Of a stretch of DNA of 59,552 nucleotides, positions 1 to 8,290 are shown piece after piece. How positions within the stretch are numbered: the stretch's first letter is position 1; the number at the start of each line of letters is the position of its first letter. Source of the stretch: Planctomycetota bacterium (GTDB taxonomy: Bacteria; Planctomycetota; JAJSAM01; JAJVHW01); the NCBI GenBank assembly GCA_021776825.1, contig JAJFFG010000094.1, positions 1-59,552 on the forward strand, given 5' to 3'. A program made the position numbers and the translations under genes. The notes under the pieces were generated by a model that was not told the DNA's origin, did not search any database, and saw nothing but the letters and a program-made list of their open reading frames with translations.

Positions 1-241
1 CTAGCCCGGCCTATTCATGAGGCTCGCGCAGTTCGTGACGACTGTCGCCTGGAAGCGCAGGAACCGCCTGGATGCGGGGACCACGCCACGCGCCGAGTGG
101 CCCGTCCTGAGCGAGGACAGAACGTCGAGATCAACGCGCGCCGACAACTGCGACGCCATTCCGTCTCGGAGGAGGCGCAACGCCGAGATCGGCGGTCTGG
201 ACCGCTCAGGTGTGTGAGTCGTCATGAATAGTCCGGGCTAG
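1..241. mobile_element. TIR-flanked MITE-like element (non-autonomous)
   Basis: The two ends form an inverted repeat. Positions 1-20 read CTAGCCCGGCCTATTCATGA, and the complement of 222-241 matches it with a single difference. CTAG stands at both ends and could be either part of the repeat or a duplicated 4-bp target. The 200 bases between contain only short open frames with no recognisable transposase, so this looks like a miniature element mobilised in trans. The right end abuts the DUF481 gene and supplies its TAG stop codon. The left flank lies at the window edge and cannot be examined, so the element could be part of something larger. Confidence 0.6.
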
Positions 242-1164
242 AAGGCGAAGAGGAGCGCCACGAAGTACTGGCGATCCGTCGTGTCGAACGGGTCGTCGCG
301 GTGCGAGTCGTACTCGTTCTTCAGCCCGACCTTCAGGCGGACGTCCGTCTCGGTGGCCAACTTCATGGACCAGCCGAGCTCGCTGACGGTACGGAACTCG
401 CCGTTGTCGTCGAAGTCGGGGTAGTAGGTCACGCCAGCGGTGATCGTCTGCGCCTCGGTGAGCTTCCAGACGGCTTCGCCACCCAGGAGACCCTCGACCC
501 GGCTGTCATCGACGAGCGGGTTCGCGATCCCACTCTCGTTGACGTGCGTGAGACCAGCACGGAAGCGCACATTCAGGTCGTTGCGCTCGAGCCACTGATA
601 ACCGGCACCGGCCTTCAGCGTCGTGCGGTGGTCCCACTCCTGGAAGTTGTCGTCGTCGTAGCGCGCGCCCGCGAACAGGAACCACTTGGACTCGGCGAAC
701 TTCCAGTCGCGCGTGACCTCGGCAAACCACTGGTCCTTCGTCTCGACGTCGTTCGACTCGGACGTGCTGTAGCCCGCGCCGACGGCCCAGCGCTTGGCGT
801 CGTCCTCGAGGAGGCCGTTGATGGCCGCGTGGAGGTCGTCCGTGTCCGAGTTGCCGGACGTCCCGGAGGCGCCGAGTTCGGCGCTCAACTTCCACGGGTT
901 CGTCTTGGCGGCCGGCGTCGATGTCGTGGCGGCAGCCTCGCCGTCCAGGTCACCCGCAGGCGCCGTCGTGCCGGTCTCGCCGGCGACGTTAGAGCGACTG
1001 ACGTAGATGCGCCCGAGGATCGGGTGGTCGAGCGTGACCCCCGCCTTCGAGGTCTCGATGATCGTGCCGTTGAGCACGTCGCCGTTCCGAAGCTTGATCT
1101 CGTCCGCGCTCGCGGTGGCGGCGAGCGCGAGGACGAGGGTGAGTGCTGCGATGCTGCGCGTCAT
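238..1164 (-). CDS. DUF481-family outer-membrane beta-barrel protein
   Basis: The 308-residue protein has a signal peptide of about 20 residues (cleavage after ATASA). A short N-terminal domain follows (KLRNGDVLNGTI...), the kind that precedes DUF481 barrels in planctomycetes and related bacteria. From about residue 90 to the end there are alternating amphipathic strands (GNSDTDDL, WFLFAGARYD, FRAGLTHV, TAGVTYYPDF), closing with a terminal phenylalanine typical of Bam substrates. The family is also called the YdiY or salt-induced outer-membrane protein family, and its function is not established. The ATG at 1164 has a GGGGAG ribosome site. The stop codon coincides with the end of the inverted-repeat element at 1-241, which must have inserted exactly at, or formed, the gene end. 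It is probably transcribed alone. Confidence 0.85.
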   Translation of the reverse strand: MTRSIAALTLVLALAATASADEIKLRNGDVLNGTIIETSKAGVTLDHPILGRIYVSRSNVAGETGTTAPAGDLDGEAAATTSTPAAKTNPWKLSAELGASGTSGNSDTDDLHAAINGLLEDDAKRWAVGAGYSTSESNDVETKDQWFAEVTRDWKFAESKWFLFAGARYDDDNFQEWDHRTTLKAGAGYQWLERNDLNVRFRAGLTHVNESGIANPLVDDSRVEGLLGGEAVWKLTEAQTITAGVTYYPDFDDNGEFRTVSELGWSMKLATETDVRLKVGLKNEYDSHRDDPFDTTDRQYFVALLFAF

Positions 1165-1311
1165 GTTGAACTCCCCGTCTCCGCCATATGCGAGGGGAAG
1201 TTGCGACGTTCGCGCGGCTGTGTCCAGACCAATTCGACCGGCCGGCGGCCCGAGGGCGTCGCGAGAACGAGGCGAGATCGAGGATCGGCGTGGCGTTCGC
1301 GGCGATGCGGG

Positions 1312-2304
1312 CTAGCGGACGATGCGCCAGGCGTTCTGGTCTTGACCGGTCGAACCCGCCGCGGGGAGACCGAGCATCCCGCCCAGGCCGCCGCTGCGCA
1401 GCGCAGCGCCCGGCTTGGGGCCGCGTCCGCGTCCGCCGTAGCGAGCGTCGTCGGTGACGAGGATGTCACCGTCCTGACCGAGGAAGTACGTTCGGCCGCC
1501 GCTGCGATCAGCGGGCCATGCGTAGACGCACCAGAAGTCCTCAGCGAGGTTCGGGTCGAACTGGCCGGTGCCGAAGCCACGGGCCGACTCGCCGATTGCC
1601 GCGCCGCCCTTGCCGGGGAGATAGACGCGGTACAGGTAGCCACCGCGTGAGTACTCGCCCTTGTTGTTGAGCTGGCCGAGGCGTCGCGGAAGCAGCGCGT
1701 TGCGGAGCGGACGCTCCATGCGTCCGCCTGCCGAGCCGCTGAGCTCGACGAGACCGCCGTACTCACCGAGGCCGTCGTAGTCCTCGTCGATCACCGCCTG
1801 CTTGCGGCACTCCCGCTGGGCAGTCGCGATCGCTTTGAGGGTCTCGAGGGCGCTCGAGCCGTTCTGGATCTGGGTCGGGTTCGGGCCCTCGACGCCCGGA
1901 GTGCGTGTCGGGGTCGTGGTCGTGGTCGTGGCGTTCGGAGCGGTCGACGAGCTCGCCGGCAATCGAATGCCGTTCGCGCCGGGGCCGTTCACGCCGGTCC
2001 CGTTCGTCGTCGGGAGGTTCGATCTGGGACCGAAGTTCCGTCCACCGTTCGGAGCGGGTAGTGGAGCGTTCGCTCCTGTCGCCCCGGACGGAACACCGCT
2101 GGGGGCCGGCGCAGGTCGTACGCCGCCACCGGTCGCGATGGTGCCGACGACCGGCCCGGTCTCGGGCGGCACGCCATCGGTCTCGTCGCCATCTCCACCG
2201 AACCACCCGCACGCACTCACGGTCAGCGTGAGGGCGACCGCGACGACGAGCCGCAAGGGGCGTCGGACGCGGGCGTCGGGGTCAGGGATGAGAGGGTGGG
2301 TCAC
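1312..2304 (-). CDS. Lipoprotein with pilin-like/DUF2950-like C-terminal domain
   Basis: I chose the GTG at 2304 because GGAG lies 5 bases upstream and the frame then begins with a lipoprotein signal (basic RRPLR, then VVAVALTLTVSAC). The long upstream ORF extension lacks such features. About 120 residues of Gly/Pro/Asn/Thr-rich linker follow, including a run of threonines. A globular C-terminal domain then opens with SALETLKAIATAQRECR and runs through YRVYLPGK and FWCVYAWPADRSGGRTYFLG. This matches the pilin-like, DUF2950-related pattern common in planctomycetes, where an N-terminal helix precedes a small sheet and an 'updated value' domain. It would be anchored in a membrane facing the periplasm. 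The biological role is unknown. Confidence 0.65.
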   Translation of the reverse strand: MTHPLIPDPDARVRRPLRLVVAVALTLTVSACGWFGGDGDETDGVPPETGPVVGTIATGGGVRPAPAPSGVPSGATGANAPLPAPNGGRNFGPRSNLPTTNGTGVNGPGANGIRLPASSSTAPNATTTTTTPTRTPGVEGPNPTQIQNGSSALETLKAIATAQRECRKQAVIDEDYDGLGEYGGLVELSGSAGGRMERPLRNALLPRRLGQLNNKGEYSRGGYLYRVYLPGKGGAAIGESARGFGTGQFDPNLAEDFWCVYAWPADRSGGRTYFLGQDGDILVTDDARYGGRGRGPKPGAALRSGGLGGMLGLPAAGSTGQDQNAWRIVR

Positions 2305-2577
2305 AGGCGCTCCAAAGGCGGGCGGGGAGATCGGTCTGCCATCGATGCCACTCGGGTTGCAAACCCCGGACCACTGCGTCAAGCGGCTGCCTTCGAGCCT
2401 GAGGCAATCCGAATCCGTGACCGGAGGCGGAAGGTGAGCACCCCCTAATGTCCAGTCCAATGCATGCTGTCGCGGATTCCCGACACATCAGGCCGCTCCA
2501 CGGCGCCTCGCGGGGCGGGCGCCGCGCACCCTCTGGGCACTACGATCTGTCCGTCGATCCGTCCCCGGAGGCTACCG

Positions 2578-5037
2578 ATGTCCCGTCGCCCACTCCTGGT
2601 CGCGCCGCTTCTCCTTGGGCTGCTCGTCGCTCCGGTCCTGATCCCGCGATTCGCGCAGGCGGCTCCGGAGGAACTGGGCCCCACGACGCGGGTGGTCGAT
2701 CAGCAGCACTTGGAGGTCGACCTGCGCCTCGATCTCGAGACCGGAGAGATCGCCGGCACTGCACGGCACCGGATGACCGTCGTGCGGGACGACGTCTCCG
2801 AGGTCCGCCTGCATCTCGAGGACATGAGTGTCTCGGCGGTCTCGACAGGGGACGGCGCCGTCTGCACATCGTCGCACGCGGGTGACGTCCTGACGATCAC
2901 CCTCGACCGACCTCGGAAGAAGGGGGACACGCTCAAGCTCGAGATCACCTACGCCGGGACCCCGACGGCCGGTCTGTGGTTCTTCCGGCCGACCGAGGCG
3001 TATCCAGAGATCCCGCTCCAGGTCTGGAGCCAGGGGCAGGGGACCGAGAACCGCCACTGGATCCCGATGTACGACCTGCCCGACGACCGGCTGACCACGC
3101 GTCTCGCCCTGGACGTCCCGTCGGGCCTGACCACGCTCTCCAACGGCAAGCTGGAGTCGAAGGAGGCCTCCGGCGACGGCCGCGAGCGCCATGTCTGGTC
3201 CCTCGACCGGCCGCAGCCGCCCTATCTGATCAGTCTCGTCGTCGGCACGTTCGAGGACGTCGTGCGCGATGCCGCCGGTGTCGAGCAGCACGACCTCGTA
3301 CCGCCGGGCTGGGAGGGCCTGGTCGACGAGTGCTTCGGCCGCACGCCCTCGATGATGGCCTTCCTGGCCGAGGTCACCGGCGAGCCGTATCCGTGGGGTC
3401 GCTACAGCCAGATCACCGTCTGGGACTTCATGTGGGGCGGGATGGAGAACACCGGCGCGACCACCCTCAACATGCGCGCGCTCCACGGCGAGGGCGTGCG
3501 GCCGGACTACGCAGCCGACGGTCTCGTCTGCCACGAACTGGCGCACGACTGGTTCGGCGACCTAATCACGTGCCGCACGTGGAACCAGATCTGGCTGAAC
3601 GAGGGTTTCGCCACGTACTTCACGGATCTGTGGGTGGAGCAGCACCATGGTCCCGAGGACTTCGCTGTCGGCCGTCTCCGCTCGCGGCAGAGCTACCTCG
3701 ATGCGATCGATCTCCCGAAGACCGCGGCCACGCCGCGCCCGGCGAGCCCGACCGACTGCGGCGACATGCAGCGCAAGCCCTACGTGAAGGGCTCGAGCGT
3801 GCTGCACCTGCTGCGCAACGTGATGGGAGACGACGCGTTCCGACGCGGCATCCGGCGCTACGTCGCCGGGGCGAAAGACCGCAGCGTCGAATCCGAGGAA
3901 TTGCGCGCGGCGCTCGAGGCCGAGACCGACGTGGATCTCGGTGGGCTGTTTGATCAGCTCGTCTACGGGTCGGGGTACCCGCGGCTCGCCGTCTCCGGCA
4001 GCTACCAGACCGGACCTAACGAGAACGGCGCATTCGTGATGGACGTCGTGCAGACACAGCCCGCGACGGAGCACATGCCGCACTTCACGCTGCCGGTGGA
4101 CGTCGAGGTCACCTGGTCGGATGGCACGGTCGAGCGACGCCGTCACACGCTGTCCGAGGCGCAGCACAGCTGGCGCATCCAGGGACCGGGGAAGCCGCTC
4201 CGCTGGCGCATCGATCCGGACACGTGGCTCGTCGCGCGCATCGAGGCGACGAAGTCTCGGGTCGAGTGGGAGGCGCAGCTGGCGGACGATCCTCGGGCGA
4301 CCGGGCGGTTGCTCGCGGCGCGGGCGCTGGGTGGCCAGGGTATCGGCGCGGCGCCTGCGCTCGGCCGGTCAGCAGCCGGGGATGCCCACCACTCAGTTCG
4401 GGCAGAGGCGGCGACCGCGCTCGGCGAGATCGGCGGGCGCGAGGCAGCGACGGCGTTGATCGCCACGGCCGAGGACGCTGACTCCCGCGTTCGCCGCGCG
4501 GCGTTGACGGCGATGGCTGGTCTGCCCGCCGACTGGGTGGCAGCGACGCTGATCCGGCATGCGCACGAGGACGTCAGCGTCTACGCAGCGGCCGAGGCGT
4601 GCACGGCCCTCGGGAAGACACGGGCACCGAGGGCGCTGGCGGCGCTCACCACCGCGCTCGGGCGCGAGAGCCATCGCGACGTCATCCGGCGTGAGGTGAT
4701 GAACGGTCTGGCCGCGCTCGGCGATCCGCGCGGCGCGGAACTCGCGCGCCACTATCTGGGCTACGCGTGGGGCAAGGGCCTCCAGCACCGCCTGCGCCAC
4801 GCCGCGCTCGACGCGATGGTGGCGCTGGACCCGCACTCCGAGGTGACGCGCGTTGCCGTCATCGGTCTCATTCGCGACCCGTACTTCCGGATGCGCATCT
4901 GGGCTTCTGCCCACGCGGCAGATCTCGGGCTCACGGGCGCGATCCCGGAACTCGAGGAGGGTCTGAAGACATCGTGGACGGGCCCGGGCGTGAAGGGCGC
5001 GTACAACCGCGCGCTGAAGAGCCTGCGGGTCGACTAG
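2578..5037 (+). CDS. M1-family zinc aminopeptidase with C-terminal HEAT repeats
   Basis: The start at 2578 follows GGAGG and begins a signal peptide (PLLLGLLVAPVLIPRFAQA), giving 819 residues. The M1 catalytic core is intact: the substrate-binding GGMENTGATT loop, HELAH with zinc ligands H319 and H323 and catalytic E320, and the third ligand E342 in WLNEGFATYF, with the standard 18-residue spacing. The catalytic half covers roughly residues 30-560. From about 580 to the end there are alanine-rich helical pairs typical of HEAT/PBS-lyase repeats (RAEAATALGEIG, RAALTAMAGL, GLAALGDPRG). This is the arrangement of bacterial M1 peptidases related to leukotriene-A4 hydrolase and aminopeptidase N. 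It is likely a periplasmic or exported peptidase that trims peptides. No neighbour suggests a specific substrate. Confidence 0.92.
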   Translation: MSRRPLLVAPLLLGLLVAPVLIPRFAQAAPEELGPTTRVVDQQHLEVDLRLDLETGEIAGTARHRMTVVRDDVSEVRLHLEDMSVSAVSTGDGAVCTSSHAGDVLTITLDRPRKKGDTLKLEITYAGTPTAGLWFFRPTEAYPEIPLQVWSQGQGTENRHWIPMYDLPDDRLTTRLALDVPSGLTTLSNGKLESKEASGDGRERHVWSLDRPQPPYLISLVVGTFEDVVRDAAGVEQHDLVPPGWEGLVDECFGRTPSMMAFLAEVTGEPYPWGRYSQITVWDFMWGGMENTGATTLNMRALHGEGVRPDYAADGLVCHELAHDWFGDLITCRTWNQIWLNEGFATYFTDLWVEQHHGPEDFAVGRLRSRQSYLDAIDLPKTAATPRPASPTDCGDMQRKPYVKGSSVLHLLRNVMGDDAFRRGIRRYVAGAKDRSVESEELRAALEAETDVDLGGLFDQLVYGSGYPRLAVSGSYQTGPNENGAFVMDVVQTQPATEHMPHFTLPVDVEVTWSDGTVERRRHTLSEAQHSWRIQGPGKPLRWRIDPDTWLVARIEATKSRVEWEAQLADDPRATGRLLAARALGGQGIGAAPALGRSAAGDAHHSVRAEAATALGEIGGREAATALIATAEDADSRVRRAALTAMAGLPADWVAATLIRHAHEDVSVYAAAEACTALGKTRAPRALAALTTALGRESHRDVIRREVMNGLAALGDPRGAELARHYLGYAWGKGLQHRLRHAALDAMVALDPHSEVTRVAVIGLIRDPYFRMRIWASAHAADLGLTGAIPELEEGLKTSWTGPGVKGAYNRALKSLRVD

Positions 5038-5065
5038 GTCGATTGCCCCGCGATACACGCCGTAC

Positions 5066-5086
5066 GGGTGGGTCTCCTGCCCCACC
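5066..5086. repeat. Hairpin repeat, family copy 1
   Basis: A 7-bp stem (GGGTGGG/CCCACCC) surrounds a TCTCCTG loop, preceded by CGTAC and followed by a GCCC(A/G)CTGGG tail. The same arrangement is found at 16287 and 43846, and in inverted orientation at 5292. It lies 29 bases after the M1 peptidase stop, so it may act as a terminator-like stem, but no T-tract follows. Confidence 0.6.
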
Positions 5087-5291
5087 CACGCCCACTGGGC
5101 GCGGCGCGGACATCGGGGTCCGATGGCGATCAGCGAACGAACCCGGTCGTCCGGACGGCCGTCGGCGAGGGACGCGTCTGGCGATCCGGCGGTGATGGTT
5201 GCGATGACCATCGCCCATGGTCGTTCGACCCACGCGGGCCGTCCGCGGCGCGCCGTCCACCGGCTTCGTCCGAGCGCCCGCGGGTCGGCGC

Positions 5292-5313
5292 GGGCGGATC
5301 AGGAGATCCGCCC
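5292..5313. repeat. Hairpin repeat, family copy 2 (inverted)
   Basis: A perfect 9-bp stem GGGCGGATC/GATCCGCCC closes on an AGGA loop. On the minus strand it reads TAGGGGCGGATCTCCTG, so the repeat's own TAG is the stop codon of the DUF983 gene. With copy 1 it brackets a 5066-5313 segment that holds no gene I can support. Confidence 0.7.
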
Positions 5314-5691
5314 CTACGACATCGTTGCTGGATCAGCGCCGTCGCCCCCCGACCCGTCCAGCGGATCGAAGTGGTTGTCGAAGTGCAGCCAGAGCGTCCG
5401 GGAGTACCGGAAGATCGCCGGTGACAGAACCAGCAGCAGCGCGAAGGCGACGCTCGCCACGAGGACCGGGTCGGCGCGGCGGATGATCATCCACGTGATC
5501 GGCGCGCCGATCGCCACGACTCCCATCCCGTAGCTGAAGTACATCGCGCCGAGGAAGTAGCCCTGCTCGCGCTCGAAGCGGATGCCGCACGTCGGGCACA
5601 GCGGGTTCATGCGGACGAAGCCATCGAAGATGCGGCCGTCGCGGCAGCTCGGGCACCGCTGCGTCACCACGGCCTCGACGCGTGAGCTCAT
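5314..5691 (-). CDS. DUF983 family membrane protein with zinc ribbon
   Basis: The protein has 125 residues. The N-terminus carries a zinc-ribbon pair CPSC...CPTC (QRCPSCRDGRIF, NPLCPTCGIRF), followed by two hydrophobic helices (YFLGAMYFSYGMGVVAIGAP and VLVASVAFALLLVLSP). This is the standard DUF983 plan of cysteine pairs then two transmembrane segments, and the length is normal. Its function is unknown; in some bacteria it sits near cytochrome oxidase or redox genes, but not here. The ATG overlaps the stop of mazG (ATGA at 5688-5691), so the two are co-translated. The stop codon is provided by the hairpin repeat that follows. Confidence 0.82.
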   Translation of the reverse strand: MSSRVEAVVTQRCPSCRDGRIFDGFVRMNPLCPTCGIRFEREQGYFLGAMYFSYGMGVVAIGAPITWMIIRRADPVLVASVAFALLLVLSPAIFRYSRTLWLHFDNHFDPLDGSGGDGADPATMS

Positions 5692-6104
5692 GCCGCCGGC
5701 GGGTCCTTTGCCGCGCGCTCCTCGTTCTTCACGCGCTGCCAGATGCGCTCGACGTCCTCGGAGGTCTCGGCCTCCTCGTCCCCGAAGATGTGCGGGTGAC
5801 GGCGCATGATCTTCTCGGCGGCGCCGGTCACGACGTCCTCCATCGAGAACCAGCCCTTCTCGCGGCAGAGCTGCACCGTGAAGACCACGTTGAACAGGAG
5901 GTCGCCGAGCTCCTCGCGGAGATCCGAAGGCTGCAGCTCGCCGCTCGCGACGCGCTCGGCGGCCGAAGCGGCCTCCTCGAGCTCTTCACGCAGGTAGGGG
6001 AACAGCGTCGCGAGCGTCTGCTCGCGATCCCACGGGCAACCGCCCTCGGGCGCGCGCAGGCGCTCCATGATGTCGCAGAGGCGGTCTAGGTCGGCAGTGC
6101 TCAC
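5688..6104 (-). CDS. mazG: MazG-family nucleoside triphosphate pyrophosphohydrolase
   Basis: The 138-residue protein has the MazG signature: MERLRAPEGGCPWDREQT at the N-terminus, the metal-binding EELEEAASA (ExxE type), and REELGDLLFNVVF supplying the second acidic pair. RRHPHIFGD is also conserved. It hydrolyses NTPs or dNTPs to monophosphates and pyrophosphate, a house-cleaning and stringent-response role. At 138 residues it is a single MazG domain, not the tandem two-domain E. coli form of about 260. The start is GTG at 6104. The following DUF983 gene overlaps by four bases. It lies downstream of, and on the same strand as, the pseudo-HtrA gene, with a gap of 72 bases. Confidence 0.9.
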   Translation of the reverse strand: MSTADLDRLCDIMERLRAPEGGCPWDREQTLATLFPYLREELEEAASAAERVASGELQPSDLREELGDLLFNVVFTVQLCREKGWFSMEDVVTGAAEKIMRRHPHIFGDEEAETSEDVERIWQRVKNEERAAKDPPAA

Positions 6105-6176
6105 GTCGTCGAGTTCCCGGGGTCACGGACGGCCATCGGTCCGCGAGTCTCAGGGGAGACGAGTGAGCGTTCGGCG

Positions 6177-7490
6177 TTATTCCACGATCCGGATCTCGAG
6201 CCGGCCGCCGTCGCGTTCGATCTCGAGGACCCGCGGTCGCGTGTCGCCGGGGCGGATGCGGTGGCGCGCCAAGAAGCGCGCCGCAGAGTGACCGTCGACC
6301 CGTAGCAGCCGGTCGCCGGCACGTAGGCCGAGCTGGTGCAGCGTCGAGTGCTCGACCACCTGAGAGACGCGGACCTCGCGCTCGTCGAGTGGCGAGGCGA
6401 GGGCGGTCAGGGTCAGTTCGAGCATTGCGCCGGGGAGTGGGGCGGTCGTCGGCACGGGTGGAAGCGAGAACGCCGAGAGCTCGACGAGCGGTGCCAGGTC
6501 GCGGTCGCCGCGGCGCACACGAAGACGAATGCTGTCGCCCACGTCCTTGCGGAGCAGCGCCCGGGTCAGGTCGGGCAGCGCGCTGACGGGCGCGTCGTCG
6601 ACGCCGATGATCTGGTCGCCCTCTTCCAGTCCGGCGAGCTCAGCCGGGCTGCCGGGAAGGAGCTGGTCGATGCGATTGCCTTGTCCGGCGAGGACGACTC
6701 CGAGCATCGGTCGCTGTACCGAGCCGTGGCGCACGATGTCCGCGACCGCCTGCTGCAGATCGACGCCCTGCACGAACAGGGTGCTCGCCTCGCCCGTCTG
6801 GGTGCCGCCCGTACGCGGCACGACTTCCTGGACGGCCATGCCGAGCAGCCGGCCGTCCCCCGCCACGAGCGGGCCGCCGGCGGAACCCGGGTCGAGGCGC
6901 AGCGGCGCGGCGAGGTAGCGGTCGTAGCCAGCGGTCCCGTCAACGCTGGCGCGATGGACGGTTGCGACGCGCACGTCGGGTCGCGAGCGGCTCTGCTTCG
7001 CGTTGAAGAACCAGGCGACCGTGTCCCCGCCGCTCGGAACTTCTGCGCACTCCGAGAGCGGCTTCGGGTTGCGCGGTGGCGCGGTCCGCAGCACCGCCAT
7101 CTGGAACGGCGCGTCGGAGCCGACGATGCCGGCGTCGCGCACCGTGCCGTCCTGGAAGTGGATCTCGATCAGGTTCGCGTTGCGGAGCAGCGAGGCAGTG
7201 GTGACGACGTGGCCCTGCGCCGTCGCGAGGTAGCCGGTCGCTTCGATGCGCTCCGGCTCGCCGGCCGCAGGGGCGAGCATCACACCTGGGATCAGGAGGC
7301 GTGGGAACTTCGGGGCACGGGTGGTCACCGTGATGGAGAGGACCGCGGGCGCGGCCTCACGCACGAGCCGCCACGTGCTGCGCTCGAGCTGACCGCGGTC
7401 ATCGGCCGGCCGGTCACGGTCCTGCGCCGATGCGCCGGCCGCGGTCGCTCCGAGAACTGCGAGGGCGGCGGCCAGCGGGGCTGCGTTCAC
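6177..7490 (-). CDS. HtrA/DegP-like pseudoprotease with two PDZ domains
   Basis: The 437-residue exported protein has a signal peptide (AAALAVLGATAAGASA). A trypsin-like domain covers about residues 35-240, and two PDZ domains follow (about 255-335 and 345-430; GLEEGDQIIGVDDAPV and GLRAGDRLLRVDGHSA). Aligned by eye with HtrA, the nucleophile serine is kept in PGSAGGPL (S203). The catalytic histidine position reads TTASLL (serine 100), and the aspartate of the TDLAVL motif is replaced in FQMAVL (Q130). The triad is therefore broken, and the protein probably binds rather than cuts. The GTG start lies 10 bases after the anti-sigma stop, so it belongs to the ECF sigma/anti-sigma cluster. A role as a periplasmic sensor or chaperone is inference. 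Confidence 0.8.
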   Translation of the reverse strand: MNAAPLAAALAVLGATAAGASAQDRDRPADDRGQLERSTWRLVREAAPAVLSITVTTRAPKFPRLLIPGVMLAPAAGEPERIEATGYLATAQGHVVTTASLLRNANLIEIHFQDGTVRDAGIVGSDAPFQMAVLRTAPPRNPKPLSECAEVPSGGDTVAWFFNAKQSRSRPDVRVATVHRASVDGTAGYDRYLAAPLRLDPGSAGGPLVAGDGRLLGMAVQEVVPRTGGTQTGEASTLFVQGVDLQQAVADIVRHGSVQRPMLGVVLAGQGNRIDQLLPGSPAELAGLEEGDQIIGVDDAPVSALPDLTRALLRKDVGDSIRLRVRRGDRDLAPLVELSAFSLPPVPTTAPLPGAMLELTLTALASPLDEREVRVSQVVEHSTLHQLGLRAGDRLLRVDGHSAARFLARHRIRPGDTRPRVLEIERDGGRLEIRIVE

Positions 7491-7500
7491 CGAGCCGCCT

Positions 7501-8118
7501 TCATCGCGCTCCGGCTCCGAGCGCGTCGCCGAAGCTGGCAGGCGACACCGGCAACTCGTTGCGCGTCCGTCCGCGGCGGAGGCCGTCGTTGCGCAGGAAG
7601 TCGTCGACGCGGTACGCGCGAACCTCTCCCGTCCTCAGTCCGTTCGTTCGCAGGCCGTTCGTTCGCAGGCCGAGTCCCGGACCAGTCGAACTGAGGAGCC
7701 CCGCGGCGACGGGGTTGGTGTGCCGCGTCCGCGCCGGGGCATCGTGCTCCGTCGGCGTGGTCACGGAGAGCGCGAGGAACACCACGGCTGCCGCAGCCAC
7801 GCTGCTCGTGGCCACCCAGCGGCCACCGCCGCGCAGAAGTCGCAGGGCCGGGGAGTGCGGTGCCGACTCGAGAAGATCCGGCGGAAGCGCTTCGATGCGG
7901 GCCAGGATGCCCTCGAAGCAGTCGGGCGGAGGCTCGAGGTCGCCCCAGACGGACAGCGAGGCGGTGGCGGCGCGGAGCGCTGCGGCCTCGGTGTCACACG
8001 GAGTGCACTGCTCGAGATGGGCGCGCACGCCCTCGGAGTCGGCGGTCCGCAGAAGGCCATCGACGTGGTCGTCGAGCAGCTTCTGGGTTCGCTTGCAGCT
8101 GAAGGGCTTCGGGCGCAT
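7501..8118 (-). CDS. Zinc-finger anti-sigma factor, membrane-anchored
   Basis: The 205-residue protein has an N-terminal ZAS-type zinc finger: C8, then H34xxxC38xxC41 in RAHLEQCTPC. A single transmembrane helix covers about residues 101-118 (VATSSVAAAAVVFLALSV), and a 90-residue tail is presumably periplasmic. This is the usual plan for anti-sigma factors that hold an ECF sigma at the membrane until a signal releases it. The tail contains a repeated LRTNG motif, encoded by a 15-bp tandem duplication near 7645-7675. It is located directly downstream of the sigma gene and upstream of the HtrA-like gene, on the same strand, which supports a functional trio. Confidence 0.85.
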   Translation of the reverse strand: MRPKPFSCKRTQKLLDDHVDGLLRTADSEGVRAHLEQCTPCDTEAAALRAATASLSVWGDLEPPPDCFEGILARIEALPPDLLESAPHSPALRLLRGGGRWVATSSVAAAAVVFLALSVTTPTEHDAPARTRHTNPVAAGLLSSTGPGLGLRTNGLRTNGLRTGEVRAYRVDDFLRNDGLRRGRTRNELPVSPASFGDALGAGAR

Positions 8119-8174
8119 GCGTCTCGGTCGTCTCCGTCACACAGGTCCTCTCGGACCACGAGTGCCTATCCGAA

Positions 8175-8243
8175 CCTGCGTTCCTATCGAACACAGACCT
8201 GACTTTCTCTCGGACACGGGCCTGCGTTCCTATCGAACACAGA
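8175..8243. repeat. 23-bp direct repeat pair between sigma and anti-sigma genes
   Basis: A 23-base sequence that starts CCTGCGTTCC and ends GAACACAGA occurs at 8175-8197 and again, unchanged, at 8221-8243. A CTCTCGGAC(C)ACGGG-like spacer lies between, and a degenerate partial copy lies just before (CTCTCGGACCACGAGTGCC). It occupies the 172-base gap between the sigma stop and the anti-sigma start, an unusual gap for a pair normally overlapped. It could be an operator, a processing site or expansion by slippage. Confidence 0.7.
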
Positions 8244-8290
8244 GTCGTGTCGTCCACACAACACCGATCGGTCTTCCGACGGGTGTCTCT

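Noticed and set aside
301..1650. 449-residue plus-strand open frame
   Set aside because: It lies antisense to the DUF481 and lipoprotein genes. It has no domain and arises from high GC content.
2464..2577. Longer start for the M1 peptidase at 2464
   Set aside because: The extension would precede a standard signal peptide and a strong ribosome site at 2578.
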